A stretch of 9,865 bases of DNA from assembly GCF_959025735.1 (NCBI RefSeq), contig NZ_CAUFJQ010000067.1, positions 1 to 9,865 of the forward strand, written 5' to 3'. How positions within the stretch are numbered: the stretch's first letter is position 1; every line of letters starts with the position of its first letter. The notes beneath the pieces are model-generated. The model searched no databases. It saw nothing but the letters and a program-made list of their open reading frames with translations, and was not told the origin of the DNA. Positions 1 through 7,252 of this stretch are shown here, one piece after another. Position numbers and translations under genes: made by a program. The stretch comes from an uncultured Streptococcus sp. (GTDB taxonomy: Bacteria; Bacillota; Bacilli; Lactobacillales; Streptococcaceae).

Positions 1-2
1 AA

Positions 3-17
3 GCTGATGAAATCAGC
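3..17. repeat. small perfect inverted repeat at the left edge
   Basis: GCTGAT at 3-8 and ATCAGC at 12-17 form a perfect 6-bp inverted repeat around a 3-base loop. No T-tract follows on either strand within view, so it is not an evident terminator. The whole stretch 1-59 has no convincing ORF. It may be the end of a dispersed streptococcal intergenic element that continues beyond the window, but that is only an impression of its look and cannot be shown from one copy. Confidence 0.35.
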
Positions 18-59
18 GTAGTAGAGCCCACTCAACCACTGCGTCTTACTCGACATTCC

Positions 60-99
60 AAAAACAATTGAGAGGCTAGGACTTTTGTCCCAACCTCTC
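60..99 (-). terminator. intrinsic terminator of the nucleoside operon
   Basis: Read on the minus strand, GAGAGGUUGGGAC pairs with GUCCUAGCCUCUC around an AAAA loop. This is a continuous 13-bp stem with two G-U wobbles, followed by AAUUG and five U. On the plus strand the two wobble positions become C-A and A-C mismatches, so the structure works as RNA only in the minus direction. It lies 8 bases past the nupC stop codon and closes the eight-gene operon. Confidence 0.88.
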
Positions 100-107
100 T
101 CTGTGCA

Positions 108-1064
108 TTATTTCGATTTAATGTAGTTAACACCATCTGCTTTAGGCGCAACTGCTTGTCCAAAGAAGGCTGCCAAGACAACCATGGTCAAGACGTAAGG
201 CGCAATTTGCAAGTAGATGGATGGGATACCTTTAAGCAAAGGCAATTGATTCCCGATAACAGCCAAACTTTGAGAAGCTCCAAAGAAGAGACTAGCAAGC
301 ATGGCCCCGATTGGGTTCCATTTCCCAAAAATCATAGCCGCAAGGGCGATAAATCCAGGACCTACAATAGTAGTTACCGCGAAGTTAACAGAAACTGACT
401 GAGCGTAAATGGCTCCTCCGATTCCTGCAAGGGCACCTGAGATCATCACTCCTAAGTAGCGCATTCTATATACATTGATTCCCAATGTATCTGCTGCTTG
501 TGGGTGTTCCCCCACTGAACGAAGACGCAATCCAAATTTCGTCTTGAACATGATAAACCAAGCAAAGAATGAAAAGAGAATCGCAACCCAACCAATGATG
601 CTGGCATTGTTGAAGAAAATATCTCCAATGACCGGAATTTTAGATAAGACCGGAATCGATGTTTTCCCAAAGGCAACTTTGATATTATCAGTTTGCCCCT
701 TGTTGTACATCGCTTTGACAAGAAAGACTGCCAATGGAGGTGCCATCAAGTTTAATACTGTACCTGAGACGATATGGTCAGCACGGAAATGAATCGTTGC
801 CACCGCGTGGATCAAGGAGAAGAGTACTCCAATCCCTGCAGCAACGATCAAGGACAACCATGGTGTCAAACTTCCTAACTCAGGCTCAAAAGTCAAGTTA
901 AAGATAATACCTGAGAAGGCTCCCATAACCATGATTCCTTCCAGACCAACGTTAACAACCCCAGCGTGTTCTGAGTATGCTCCTCCGATACTTGTGAAGA
1001 TCAGCGGCGCTGCATACACAATCATAGAGGAAACAAGAATACTTAAAATTGTTACAATACTCAT
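108..1064 (-). CDS. nupC: nucleoside ABC transporter permease (BPD_transp_2 / CUT2-like), second subunit
   Basis: A 318-residue integral membrane protein, one of two permease subunits that form the nucleoside channel with NupB and are driven by NupA. It is made almost entirely of hydrophobic segments, with two family hallmarks: a G-x-VNVGLEG stretch near residues 35-43 after the first membrane segment, and a cytoplasmic coupling loop near 182-215 (RSVGEHPQAADTLGI, then SGALAGIGGAIYA). Length is normal for the family. The ATG is preceded by a strong AAGGAGGAG ribosome site at a good distance. The start shares one base with the nupB stop (TAATG), so translation is probably coupled. It is the last gene of the operon, with a terminator immediately after it. 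The name follows the lactococcal BmpA-NupABC system; the orthologous streptococcal transporter is also called Rns. The nucleoside substrate is inferred from the binding protein and the catabolic neighbours. Confidence 0.9.
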   Translation of the reverse strand: MSIVTILSILVSSMIVYAAPLIFTSIGGAYSEHAGVVNVGLEGIMVMGAFSGIIFNLTFEPELGSLTPWLSLIVAAGIGVLFSLIHAVATIHFRADHIVSGTVLNLMAPPLAVFLVKAMYNKGQTDNIKVAFGKTSIPVLSKIPVIGDIFFNNASIIGWVAILFSFFAWFIMFKTKFGLRLRSVGEHPQAADTLGINVYRMRYLGVMISGALAGIGGAIYAQSVSVNFAVTTIVGPGFIALAAMIFGKWNPIGAMLASLFFGASQSLAVIGNQLPLLKGIPSIYLQIAPYVLTMVVLAAFFGQAVAPKADGVNYIKSK

Positions 1065-2125
1065 TAGTTTGCTCCTCCTTTTTTAGCTGATCGCATCGAG
1101 ATCATCTTTTCGATAATGTAGTGGGCACATACGAAGAAGATAATAGATGCTGTCACAATTTGAACGACTTCTTCAGGGATAGCAGCTGGCTTCATACCAA
1201 CTCCCCCAATTTGAAGCGCTCCAAACAAGAAGGCAGCAAATGGAATACCAATTGGTGAATTCATCGCAAGAAGGGCAACGGCCATTCCGTTAAATCCAAC
1301 ACTCATTGAGCTAGTTTGAACATAGACATTTGAGTAAATACCCAGACCTTCTGCTACTCCACCGATACCAGCAAGAGCACCAGAAATGATCATAGAAAGG
1401 ATAATGGTCCGTTTTGCAGACATCCCTGCGTATTCTGCCGCATTCGCATTGAGACCAACGGCACGGATTTCAAAACCAAGTGTTGTTTTCTTCATCAAGA
1501 ACCAGATGACTACCACTGCGATGATGGCAAAGAAAATCCCGATGTTCATTTGAGATTTATCCGTCAAATTACGCAACCACTCCGTCTGGTAGACAGCATT
1601 GGCTCCCACATCAATAGTTGAGTCCTTGTTTTTCATCAAGGAAGCTGGGAAGCTATGGATCAGGGCATTCCCACCATAGAGAACAATGTAGTTCATCATA
1701 ATGGTGATGATCACCTCACTGGTTCCAAGATAAGCACGAAGGAAACCTGGAATCGCTCCAATAAATCCACCGGCAATAGCCGCAATCAAAACGGTCATCG
1801 GAATCATCAGTAAGCGAGGCATATTTGGGAAGGAAAGGGCAAACCAAGTCGCCATGATCCATCCTGCAAAAGCCTGACCAGGAAGTCCAACGTTAAAGAA
1901 ACCGGCCCGGCTAGCTACTGAAAATCCAAGAGCAACTAAAATCAATGGCCCCATGGCGCGGGAAATATTTCCCCAACTCTTAATCGAACCAAAGGCTTTT
2001 TTAAACAGCAATTCATATCCCCAAAGGGCATCATAGCTGAAGGCCCACATAATAATGGCACCCAAGACCAATCCTAAAAGGACAGACACCAATGGAACGG
2101 CAATTTGTTTTAAATTCTTATTCAT
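1064..2125 (-). CDS. nupB: nucleoside ABC transporter permease, first subunit
   Basis: A 353-residue polytopic membrane protein of the same permease family as NupC but longer, and the other half of the expected NupB-NupC heterodimer. A first hydrophobic segment lies at about residues 8-30. SRAGFFNVGLPGQ at about 72-84 matches the VNVGLEG region of NupC. The coupling loop (RAVGLNANAAEYAGMSAKR) and SGALAGIGG follow in the last third. The start ATG lies inside the end of nupA, giving an 8-base overlap, and a GGAGGG ribosome site sits upstream within the nupA coding sequence. Its own stop overlaps the nupC start by one base. Such tight packing fits fixed stoichiometry of the membrane complex. No frameshift or truncation is seen. 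Confidence 0.9.
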   Translation of the reverse strand: MNKNLKQIAVPLVSVLLGLVLGAIIMWAFSYDALWGYELLFKKAFGSIKSWGNISRAMGPLILVALGFSVASRAGFFNVGLPGQAFAGWIMATWFALSFPNMPRLLMIPMTVLIAAIAGGFIGAIPGFLRAYLGTSEVIITIMMNYIVLYGGNALIHSFPASLMKNKDSTIDVGANAVYQTEWLRNLTDKSQMNIGIFFAIIAVVVIWFLMKKTTLGFEIRAVGLNANAAEYAGMSAKRTIILSMIISGALAGIGGVAEGLGIYSNVYVQTSSMSVGFNGMAVALLAMNSPIGIPFAAFLFGALQIGGVGMKPAAIPEEVVQIVTASIIFFVCAHYIIEKMISMRSAKKGGAN

Positions 2126-3653
2126 TTGATGCTCCCTCCTTTACTTGTCCACCTGCCATGAGGATTCCAAGTTCTTGCTTATTCGTTGTTTCAGGGGTTA
2201 CGATCCCTTGGATCTTCCCATCATGAATAACCGCAATACGGTCAGAAACATTCAAAATTTCATCCAATTCAAAGCTGACAACCAGAACGGCTTTTCCATT
2301 ATCCCGTTCTTGAATCAAACGTTTGTGGATATATTCAATCGCTCCGACGTCCAAACCACGAGTTGGCTGGCTGACGATCAAGAGATCTGGATCGCGATCG
2401 ATTTCCCGAGCGATAATGGCTTTTTGCTGGTTTCCTCCAGAAAGAGCCTTAGCTGGTACCACTTCACTAGCTGCACGAACGTCAAACTCTTCCATGAGCT
2501 TCTTGGCATAAGAGGTAATATTTGGATAATTCAAAATACCATTCTTGCTAAGAGGTTCTTTATAGTAAGTTTGAAGAGCAAAGTTTTCAGAGATCATCAT
2601 ATCAAGGACCAAACCATCCCGGTGACGGTCTTCAGGGACGTGTCCTACCTTCATTTCTGTGATTTGACGTGGGCGAAGTCCTACAACATCCTTGCCTTTA
2701 ATCTTGATTGAACCGGATTTTACCTTCCGCAGACCTGTAATGGCTTGGATCAACTCAGATTGACCATTTCCATCAATCCCTGCGATCCCAACGATTTCAC
2801 CAGCACGAAGTTCTAAGGAAAGATTCTTAACAGCTGGGACTCCCCGATTTTCATTCACGACCAAGTTTTCGATCGACAAGACCACTTCTTTTGGTTCAGA
2901 AGGACCTTTTTCAGTCTTAAAGGAAACAGAACGACCGACCATCATTTCGGCCAAATCTTGGTTGGTTGCTCCACCAATCTCGACTGTTTCAATAGATTTC
3001 CCACGACGGATAACCGTTACGCGGTCTGAAACAGCACGGATTTCATCCAACTTGTGCGTAATCAAGATGATTGATTTTCCTTCATTCGCCAAGTTCTTCA
3101 TGATTGTCATCAATTCTTCGATTTCAGCTGGTGTCAATACTGCAGTTGGTTCATCGAAGATTAGGATGTCGGCTCCACGATAAAGCGTCTTTAAGATTTC
3201 CACACGTTGCTGCGCACCAACGGAAATATCCTCAACTTTAGCATTTGGATCTACTGCCAAGCCATATTTTTTAGACAATTCAAGGATATCTTGACTGGCT
3301 TTTTTAAGGTCCAAAATACCATGCTTCGTGGTTTCAGAACCAAGGATGATATTTTCAGCAACAGTGAAGGCTTCAACCAACATAAAGTGTTGGTGCACCA
3401 TTCCAATTCCTAAAGAAGCTGCTTTTGAAGGTGAGTCTAGGTTAACAGTATTTCCATTTACCACGATGTCTCCGCTTGTTGGTTCCAACAAACCAGCCAG
3501 CATATTCATCAGGGTAGATTTTCCCGCACCATTTTCTCCAAGAAGTGCATGGATTTCACCTTTGCGCAACTGAAGATTAATCTTGTCATTTGCTACAAAG
3601 TCACCAAATTTTTTGGTAATCTCACGCATTTCGATGACATATTCATGTGTCAT
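2118..3653 (-). CDS. nupA: nucleoside ABC transporter ATP-binding protein with two ABC domains
   Basis: A cytoplasmic ATPase of 511 residues with two fused nucleotide-binding domains, the arrangement known for ribose/nucleoside (CUT2-like) importers. Domain 1 is complete: Walker A GENGAGKST at 39-47, Q-loop Gln88, a signature-like SVGAQQ at 144-149, Walker B ILIFDEP at 163-169 and switch His200. Domain 2 is degenerate: the Walker A-like loop around 292-299 has Gln298 where Lys is expected, and Walker B reads LLIVSQP at 424-430 with Gln429 in place of the catalytic Glu, although LSGGN at 404-408 is intact. I chose the ATG at 3653, which has AAAGGA 9 bases upstream. A longer reading from a TTG at 3671 would put that ribosome site inside the gene. 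It is separated from bmpA by three hairpins and overlaps nupB by 8 bases. Confidence 0.92.
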   Translation of the reverse strand: MTHEYVIEMREITKKFGDFVANDKINLQLRKGEIHALLGENGAGKSTLMNMLAGLLEPTSGDIVVNGNTVNLDSPSKAASLGIGMVHQHFMLVEAFTVAENIILGSETTKHGILDLKKASQDILELSKKYGLAVDPNAKVEDISVGAQQRVEILKTLYRGADILIFDEPTAVLTPAEIEELMTIMKNLANEGKSIILITHKLDEIRAVSDRVTVIRRGKSIETVEIGGATNQDLAEMMVGRSVSFKTEKGPSEPKEVVLSIENLVVNENRGVPAVKNLSLELRAGEIVGIAGIDGNGQSELIQAITGLRKVKSGSIKIKGKDVVGLRPRQITEMKVGHVPEDRHRDGLVLDMMISENFALQTYYKEPLSKNGILNYPNITSYAKKLMEEFDVRAASEVVPAKALSGGNQQKAIIAREIDRDPDLLIVSQPTRGLDVGAIEYIHKRLIQERDNGKAVLVVSFELDEILNVSDRIAVIHDGKIQGIVTPETTNKQELGILMAGGQVKEGASNE

Positions 3654-3683
3654 GTAGGTGTTTCCTTTCAAAAATTTTTTATT

Positions 3684-3721
3684 TCAATAAAATCTGTTAG
3701 ACAACTAACAGATTTTATTGA
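3684..3721 (-). promoter_or_regulatory. long perfect hairpin in the nupA leader
   Basis: CAATAAAATCTGTTAG at 3685-3700 and its exact reverse complement at 3705-3720 enclose a 4-base loop. The flanking T3684/A3721 extends the stem to 17 bp without a mismatch. It ends about 15 bases upstream of the nupA ribosome site. What follows on the minus strand is mostly A with a late run of U, so it is not a standard terminator. It could protect the 5' end of a processed nupABC message, act as a pause or secondary terminator, or be a DNA palindrome bound by a protein. The structure is certain; the function is not known. Confidence 0.7.
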
Positions 3722-3736
3722 GACAAAAATGTCTCA
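3719..3736 (-). promoter_or_regulatory. second hairpin between bmpA and nupA
   Basis: TGAGACA and TGTCTCA form a 7-bp stem around an AAAA (plus strand) loop. It abuts the 17-bp hairpin at 3684-3721 and shares two or three bases with it, so the two may stack or compete for those bases. No U-tract follows on the minus strand. Its role is unknown. Confidence 0.5.
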
Positions 3737-3740
3737 CTTT

Positions 3741-3769
3741 AAAAGAAACGGCCCTTATAGGGAGGGCCG
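3741..3769 (-). terminator. intrinsic terminator or attenuator after bmpA
   Basis: On the minus strand CGGCCCU (3769-3763) pairs with AGGGCCG (3755-3749) across a 7-base loop, and UUUCUUUU follows. This is a GC-rich stem plus U-tract, 12 bases beyond the bmpA stop. Because nupABC lie downstream with no obvious strong promoter of their own, partial termination here would give more binding protein than transporter, as is common for lipoprotein-ABC operons. The read-through proportion is inference. Confidence 0.8.
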
Positions 3770-3781
3770 CCCAATCAAATA

Positions 3782-4843
3782 TTATTTTTCAGGAACTTTA
3801 AGAGACCCATCAAGGATTTTAGCTTTGGCATCTTCGACAGCTTTTTTAGCATCTGCAGAAAGGTTGTCAGTTGTCAAATCAACTCCACCATCTTTCAAGC
3901 TATAAGTAATCACTTCACCGCCAGGGAATTTACCGTCAGCAGCTTTCTTAGCCAAGTCTTTTACTGATTCTCCGACTTTCTTCAAGCTTGAAGCCAAGAC
4001 AAAGTTAGATTTTTTACCATCTTTAGAAGTGTATTCACCTTCAGCTTTTTGGTCACGGTCAACACCAAGAACCCAAACTTTTTCGTCTTCATTTTTCTTC
4101 TCGTTCAAGTCTTTTGCTTCAGAGAAGACACCTGCTCCAGTACCACCAGCTACTTGGTAGATAACATCTGCACCTGCAGCGTATTGTGCAGCAGCAATTG
4201 TTTTACCTTTAGCAGAGTCACCGAATGAACCAGCGTAGTCTACTTGAACTTTGATAGATGGGTCAACAGATTTAACACCAGCTTCAAATCCAGCGCGGAA
4301 ACGAGTGATAACTTCACTTTCCATACCACCTACAAAACCAACTTGTTTAGTTTTTGTAGTTTTCGCAGCAGCGATACCAGCAAGGTAACCAGCTTCGTTA
4401 TCGGCATAAACGGCAGATGCTACGTTCTTTTGTCCTTCAATACGATCATCAATGATGACATAGTTAACATCTTCGTTGTCTTTTGCAGCTTTTTTAACTG
4501 AGTCGCTCAAGGCAAAACCAACACCAAAGATCAATTTGTAGTCGTTAGAAACAGCTTCATCAAGGTTTGTCGCATATTGAGATTCATCTGTTGATTGGAA
4601 GTAGTCGAATCCGTTCCCTTTAGAAAGACCGTTTTCTTTCCCCCAAGCTTGCAAACCTTCCCAAGCAGATTGGTTGAATGATTTGTCATCCACACCACCA
4701 GTATCGGTAATAATAGCAGCTTTCAAATCAGTTTTTGATTCTGAGTTTGCGCTATCTTTTTTAGACGCACGATTTCCACATGCTGCAAGTCCGATAGCAG
4801 CGACAGTTACTAGACCAAGGCCTAGCCATTGTTTCTTGTTCAT
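3782..4843 (-). CDS. bmpA: BmpA/PnrA-family nucleoside-binding lipoprotein
   Basis: Membrane-anchored substrate-binding protein of the nucleoside ABC importer, 353 residues. Residues 1-21 are a lipoprotein signal peptide (two Lys, hydrophobic core) with lipobox LAAC, so Cys22 should be lipidated and exposed outside the membrane. A polar linker rich in Ser, Lys and Asp follows. The family motif DTGGVDDKSFNQSAW at 47-61 is intact; Phe56 and Trp61 are candidate base-stacking residues. The Bmp (PF02608-type) fold continues to the end. Known relatives are the purine-nucleoside receptor PnrA of Streptococcus pneumoniae and BmpA of Lactococcus, so nucleosides are the expected ligands. The ATG at 4843 has AGGAGG 7 bases upstream; an ATG 30 bases earlier would place that site inside the gene. 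A 75-base gap separates it from cdd, with no convincing promoter. A terminator follows it. Confidence 0.93.
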   Translation of the reverse strand: MNKKQWLGLGLVTVAAIGLAACGNRASKKDSANSESKTDLKAAIITDTGGVDDKSFNQSAWEGLQAWGKENGLSKGNGFDYFQSTDESQYATNLDEAVSNDYKLIFGVGFALSDSVKKAAKDNEDVNYVIIDDRIEGQKNVASAVYADNEAGYLAGIAAAKTTKTKQVGFVGGMESEVITRFRAGFEAGVKSVDPSIKVQVDYAGSFGDSAKGKTIAAAQYAAGADVIYQVAGGTGAGVFSEAKDLNEKKNEDEKVWVLGVDRDQKAEGEYTSKDGKKSNFVLASSLKKVGESVKDLAKKAADGKFPGGEVITYSLKDGGVDLTTDNLSADAKKAVEDAKAKILDGSLKVPEK

Positions 4844-4918
4844 TACTGAACCTCCTAAATTATTGTGCAACATTGTTGCGAAGTATTGAAAGGGTCAAAA
4901 GACCGCCTCACAGACCAA

Positions 4919-5308
4919 CTAAGTCAAATCTGTAAAGGAATATGGAAGTAATTCCTTGACCGTCATCACGACCGTCGATTTATCTTTAGATACCAAAGTT
5001 ACAGGCAGATCAGGCTCAAAAAATTCAGCCATGACCTGGCGACAAGCACCACACGGAGAGATGGGCTTTTCTGTTTGCCCATAGATAATCAGCTCTTTGA
5101 ACTCGCGAGCTCCCTCAGAAACTGCTTTAAAAATAGCTGTCCGTTCCCCACAGTTGGTTAATCCAAAACTGGCATTTTCGATATTGACACCTGTATAGAT
5201 CTGGTCATCCTTGGTCACAAGGACTGCACTAACTGGGAAATGAGAATAGGGCACATAAGCATGCTGGCTCACTTCTACTACCAAATTGATCAACTCAGTA
5301 GTCGCCAT
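4919..5308 (-). CDS. cdd: cytidine deaminase
   Basis: Cytoplasmic zinc enzyme that hydrolyses cytidine and deoxycytidine to uridine and deoxyuridine, feeding Pdp. At 129 residues it is the short, homotetrameric type. Catalytic signatures are intact: NCGERTA at 52-58 gives zinc ligand Cys53 and proton shuttle Glu55, and PCGACRQ at 85-91 gives ligands Cys86 and Cys89. The substrate-binding stretch around NIENASFG (42-49) is also present. The gene starts 14 bases inside the end of deoC, with an AAGGA site about 10 bases upstream within deoC, suggesting translational coupling. It sits between deoC and bmpA in the operon, ends in TAG, and shows no unusual features. Confidence 0.96.
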   Translation of the reverse strand: MATTELINLVVEVSQHAYVPYSHFPVSAVLVTKDDQIYTGVNIENASFGLTNCGERTAIFKAVSEGAREFKELIIYGQTEKPISPCGACRQVMAEFFEPDLPVTLVSKDKSTVVMTVKELLPYSFTDLT

Positions 5309-5957
5309 GAGCCACTTTTCCTTCCATGATAGCTACACCAGAGGAAGTTCCGATACGGGTCGCACCAGCTTCGATAAATGCAAGAGCATCTTCATAAGAG
5401 CGAGCTCCACCAGAAGCTTTAACACCCATGTCTGGTCCAACTGTTTGACGCATTAAGGCTACATCTTCTACCGTCGCTCCTCCAGTTGAGAAACCAGTTG
5501 AAGTCTTCACAAAGTCAGCTCCAGCTGACTTAGCAATCTGACAAGCAACGATCTTTTCATCGTCTGTTAAGAGACACGTCTCAATGATGACTTTGACCAG
5601 CTTATCACCGCTTGCTTCGACAACAGCTTGGATATCTTCTTCAACTAGTGCTAAATTCTTAGACTTCAAAGCACCGATATTAATGACCATGTCAATTTCA
5701 TCGGCACCATTTTGAATAGCATTTTTTGTTTCACACGCTTTGACAAAAGGGGTATTTGCTCCCAAAGGAAAACCAATGACGGTACAAACTTTAACGTCTG
5801 AATCGCGCAAGCCCTCAGCCGCAAAATTCACCCATGTCGGGTTCACACAGACACTCGCAAAATCATATGCCTTAGCTTCTTCGATCAATTTTTCGATCTG
5901 TTCTTGTTGCGCATCTGGTTTTAAAAGAGTGTGATCGATATATTTATTTAACTTCAT
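5295..5957 (-). CDS. deoC: deoxyribose-phosphate aldolase
   Basis: Class I aldolase of 220 residues that cleaves 2-deoxyribose-5-phosphate to glyceraldehyde-3-phosphate and acetaldehyde, so that deoxynucleosides can serve as carbon source. It is a TIM-barrel protein. The Schiff-base lysine is Lys151 in FVKTSTGF, the second catalytic lysine is Lys180 in VKASGG, and Asp89 in DEIDMVINIG matches the third catalytic residue. IDHTLLKP at 7-14 is the usual N-terminal signature. An AGGAGA site lies just upstream of the ATG, in the 17-base gap after pdp. The 3' end overlaps cdd by 14 bases. It needs phosphopentomutase to convert the deoxyribose-1-phosphate made by Pdp, and that gene is not in the window. 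Confidence 0.96.
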   Translation of the reverse strand: MKLNKYIDHTLLKPDAQQEQIEKLIEEAKAYDFASVCVNPTWVNFAAEGLRDSDVKVCTVIGFPLGANTPFVKACETKNAIQNGADEIDMVINIGALKSKNLALVEEDIQAVVEASGDKLVKVIIETCLLTDDEKIVACQIAKSAGADFVKTSTGFSTGGATVEDVALMRQTVGPDMGVKASGGARSYEDALAFIEAGATRIGTSSGVAIMEGKVAHGDY

Positions 5958-5974
5958 ATAATCTCCTGAGCTAC

Positions 5975-7252
5975 TTAAGATATTATTTCAATAATTTCTT
6001 TAACGCTTTCAGCCCCTTCTAGTATTTTAACATTTTTTTTGAATTCTGTAACGCTTTCTTGTGAATTTTTTTCATTCACGAAAATACGAGCAATGCGTTC
6101 CCCTTTTTTAACCTGCTCTCCCACTTTTTTGTCAAATACAATCCCTGTTTCATAATCAAGCGGATCCGATTTGACAGCACGACCAGCACCAAGTCGCATG
6201 GCTAACAGGCCAAATTCCATGGCAGGTAAAGCCGCAATGACGCCATCTTGATCTGCTGTTACTTCAAGGACCTGATCTACTTTGACGGGACGATGCAAAT
6301 CCTCTAAGTTTCCACCTTGTGCCACGACCATTTCTTCAAACTTGGCTAAGGCTTGTCTATTGCTCAAGTGTTCATGAATGGCTTCAATCGATTGATCTAC
6401 ATTGGCCAATTTCAACATGATTTGTGCTAATTCACAAATAAACTCTGTGACATCAGCACGCCCCTGTCCTTTTAGAATATCCAGGGCTTCCAAAATCTCT
6501 AAACGATTGCCAATACTGGTTCCCAAAGGTTGGCTCATATCTGTAATGACAGCGATTGTCTTGCGCCCTACGGCATTACCGAGATCCACCATGGTACGAG
6601 CTAGTTCACGCGCCTCTTCAATGGTCTTCATAAAGGCCCCTTCTCCAACGGTGACATCGAGAAGGATGGCATCTGCTCCAGCAGCAATTTTCTTACTCAT
6701 GACGGAGCTAGCAATCAACGGAATGGTATCCACTGTCGCAGTCACGTCACGAAGAGCATACAAGAGTTTATCTGCTTTCACAAGTTGATCAGATTGACCA
6801 ATAACCGATAAGCCGATCTCCTGCACCTGCTGGATGAATTCTTCTTGAGTCCGCTCAATTTGGAAGCCTTTAATCGATTCCAATTTATCGATGGTTCCAC
6901 CCGTGTGGCCTAATCCACGACCGCTCATTTTAGCAACTGGCACTCCGAAACTTGCAACCAGAGGTACCAAGACTAAGGTTACCTTGTCTCCCACACCACC
7001 AGTTGAATGTTTGTCTACCTTGATTCCTGGAATAGCTGACAGGTCAAACTGTTGCCCTGTTTGGACCATCTTCATGGTCATATGGGAGATTTCTTCTGTC
7101 GTCATCCCTTTAAAATAAACGGCCATAGCAAAAGCGGACATTTGGTAATCTGGAACTGTTCCAGCCACATATCCCTCAATCAGCCATTCAATTTCTTCTT
7201 TGTTTAAGGCAAGACCATCTCTTTTTTTCTGAATGATATCTACAGCTCTCAT
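5975..7252 (-). CDS. pdp: pyrimidine-nucleoside phosphorylase
   Basis: Cytoplasmic enzyme of 425 residues that phosphorolyses uridine, deoxyuridine and thymidine to the free base and (deoxy)ribose-1-phosphate. The thymidine/pyrimidine phosphorylase signature SGRGLGHTGGTIDKLE is complete at 110-125, and the phosphate-binding KHSTGGVGDK stands at 81-90. The helical N-terminal domain (DIIQKKRDGLALNKEEI) and the C-terminal domain are both present. Length fits the Gram-positive Pdp type, which accepts both uridine and thymidine, rather than strict thymidine phosphorylase (deoA), although sequence reading alone does not prove the specificity. The start overlaps the stop of the upstream methyltransferase (ATGA), and its ribosome site is weak (GAGAAAG), so it may rely on coupling. 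Runs of seven A near the 5' end and eight A near the 3' end keep the reading frame. Confidence 0.95.
   Translation of the reverse strand: MRAVDIIQKKRDGLALNKEEIEWLIEGYVAGTVPDYQMSAFAMAVYFKGMTTEEISHMTMKMVQTGQQFDLSAIPGIKVDKHSTGGVGDKVTLVLVPLVASFGVPVAKMSGRGLGHTGGTIDKLESIKGFQIERTQEEFIQQVQEIGLSVIGQSDQLVKADKLLYALRDVTATVDTIPLIASSVMSKKIAAGADAILLDVTVGEGAFMKTIEEARELARTMVDLGNAVGRKTIAVITDMSQPLGTSIGNRLEILEALDILKGQGRADVTEFICELAQIMLKLANVDQSIEAIHEHLSNRQALAKFEEMVVAQGGNLEDLHRPVKVDQVLEVTADQDGVIAALPAMEFGLLAMRLGAGRAVKSDPLDYETGIVFDKKVGEQVKKGERIARIFVNEKNSQESVTEFKKNVKILEGAESVKEIIEIIS

Noticed and set aside
3654..3671. Longer nupA reading frame starting at a TTG
   Set aside because: The extra codons contain the AAAGGA ribosome site that serves the ATG at 3653, and the family normally starts close to that ATG.
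4844..4873. Longer bmpA frame starting at an ATG 30 bases upstream
   Set aside because: The AGGAGG ribosome site would be inside the gene, and the extra residues would spoil a standard lipoprotein signal peptide that begins at MNKKQW.
4871..4900. Small inverted repeats between cdd and bmpA (GCAAC/GTTGC and GGTC/GACC) as terminator or riboswitch
   Set aside because: Stems are only 4-5 bp, there is no U-tract, and 75 bases is too short for a known purine riboswitch with its expression platform. No conserved riboswitch core is visible.
6402..6788. 128-codon plus-strand open frame opposite pdp
   Set aside because: It is antisense to a conserved enzyme with intact motifs, and its translation resembles no known protein. 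The other plus-strand frames over the operon are the same kind of shadow.
7213..7240. Seven-A run near the start of pdp as a programmed frameshift site
   Set aside because: The reading frame continues intact through the run for the full family length, no alternative product is evident, and A-runs are common in Lys codons of AT-rich genomes. The same applies to the eight-A run near 6033.
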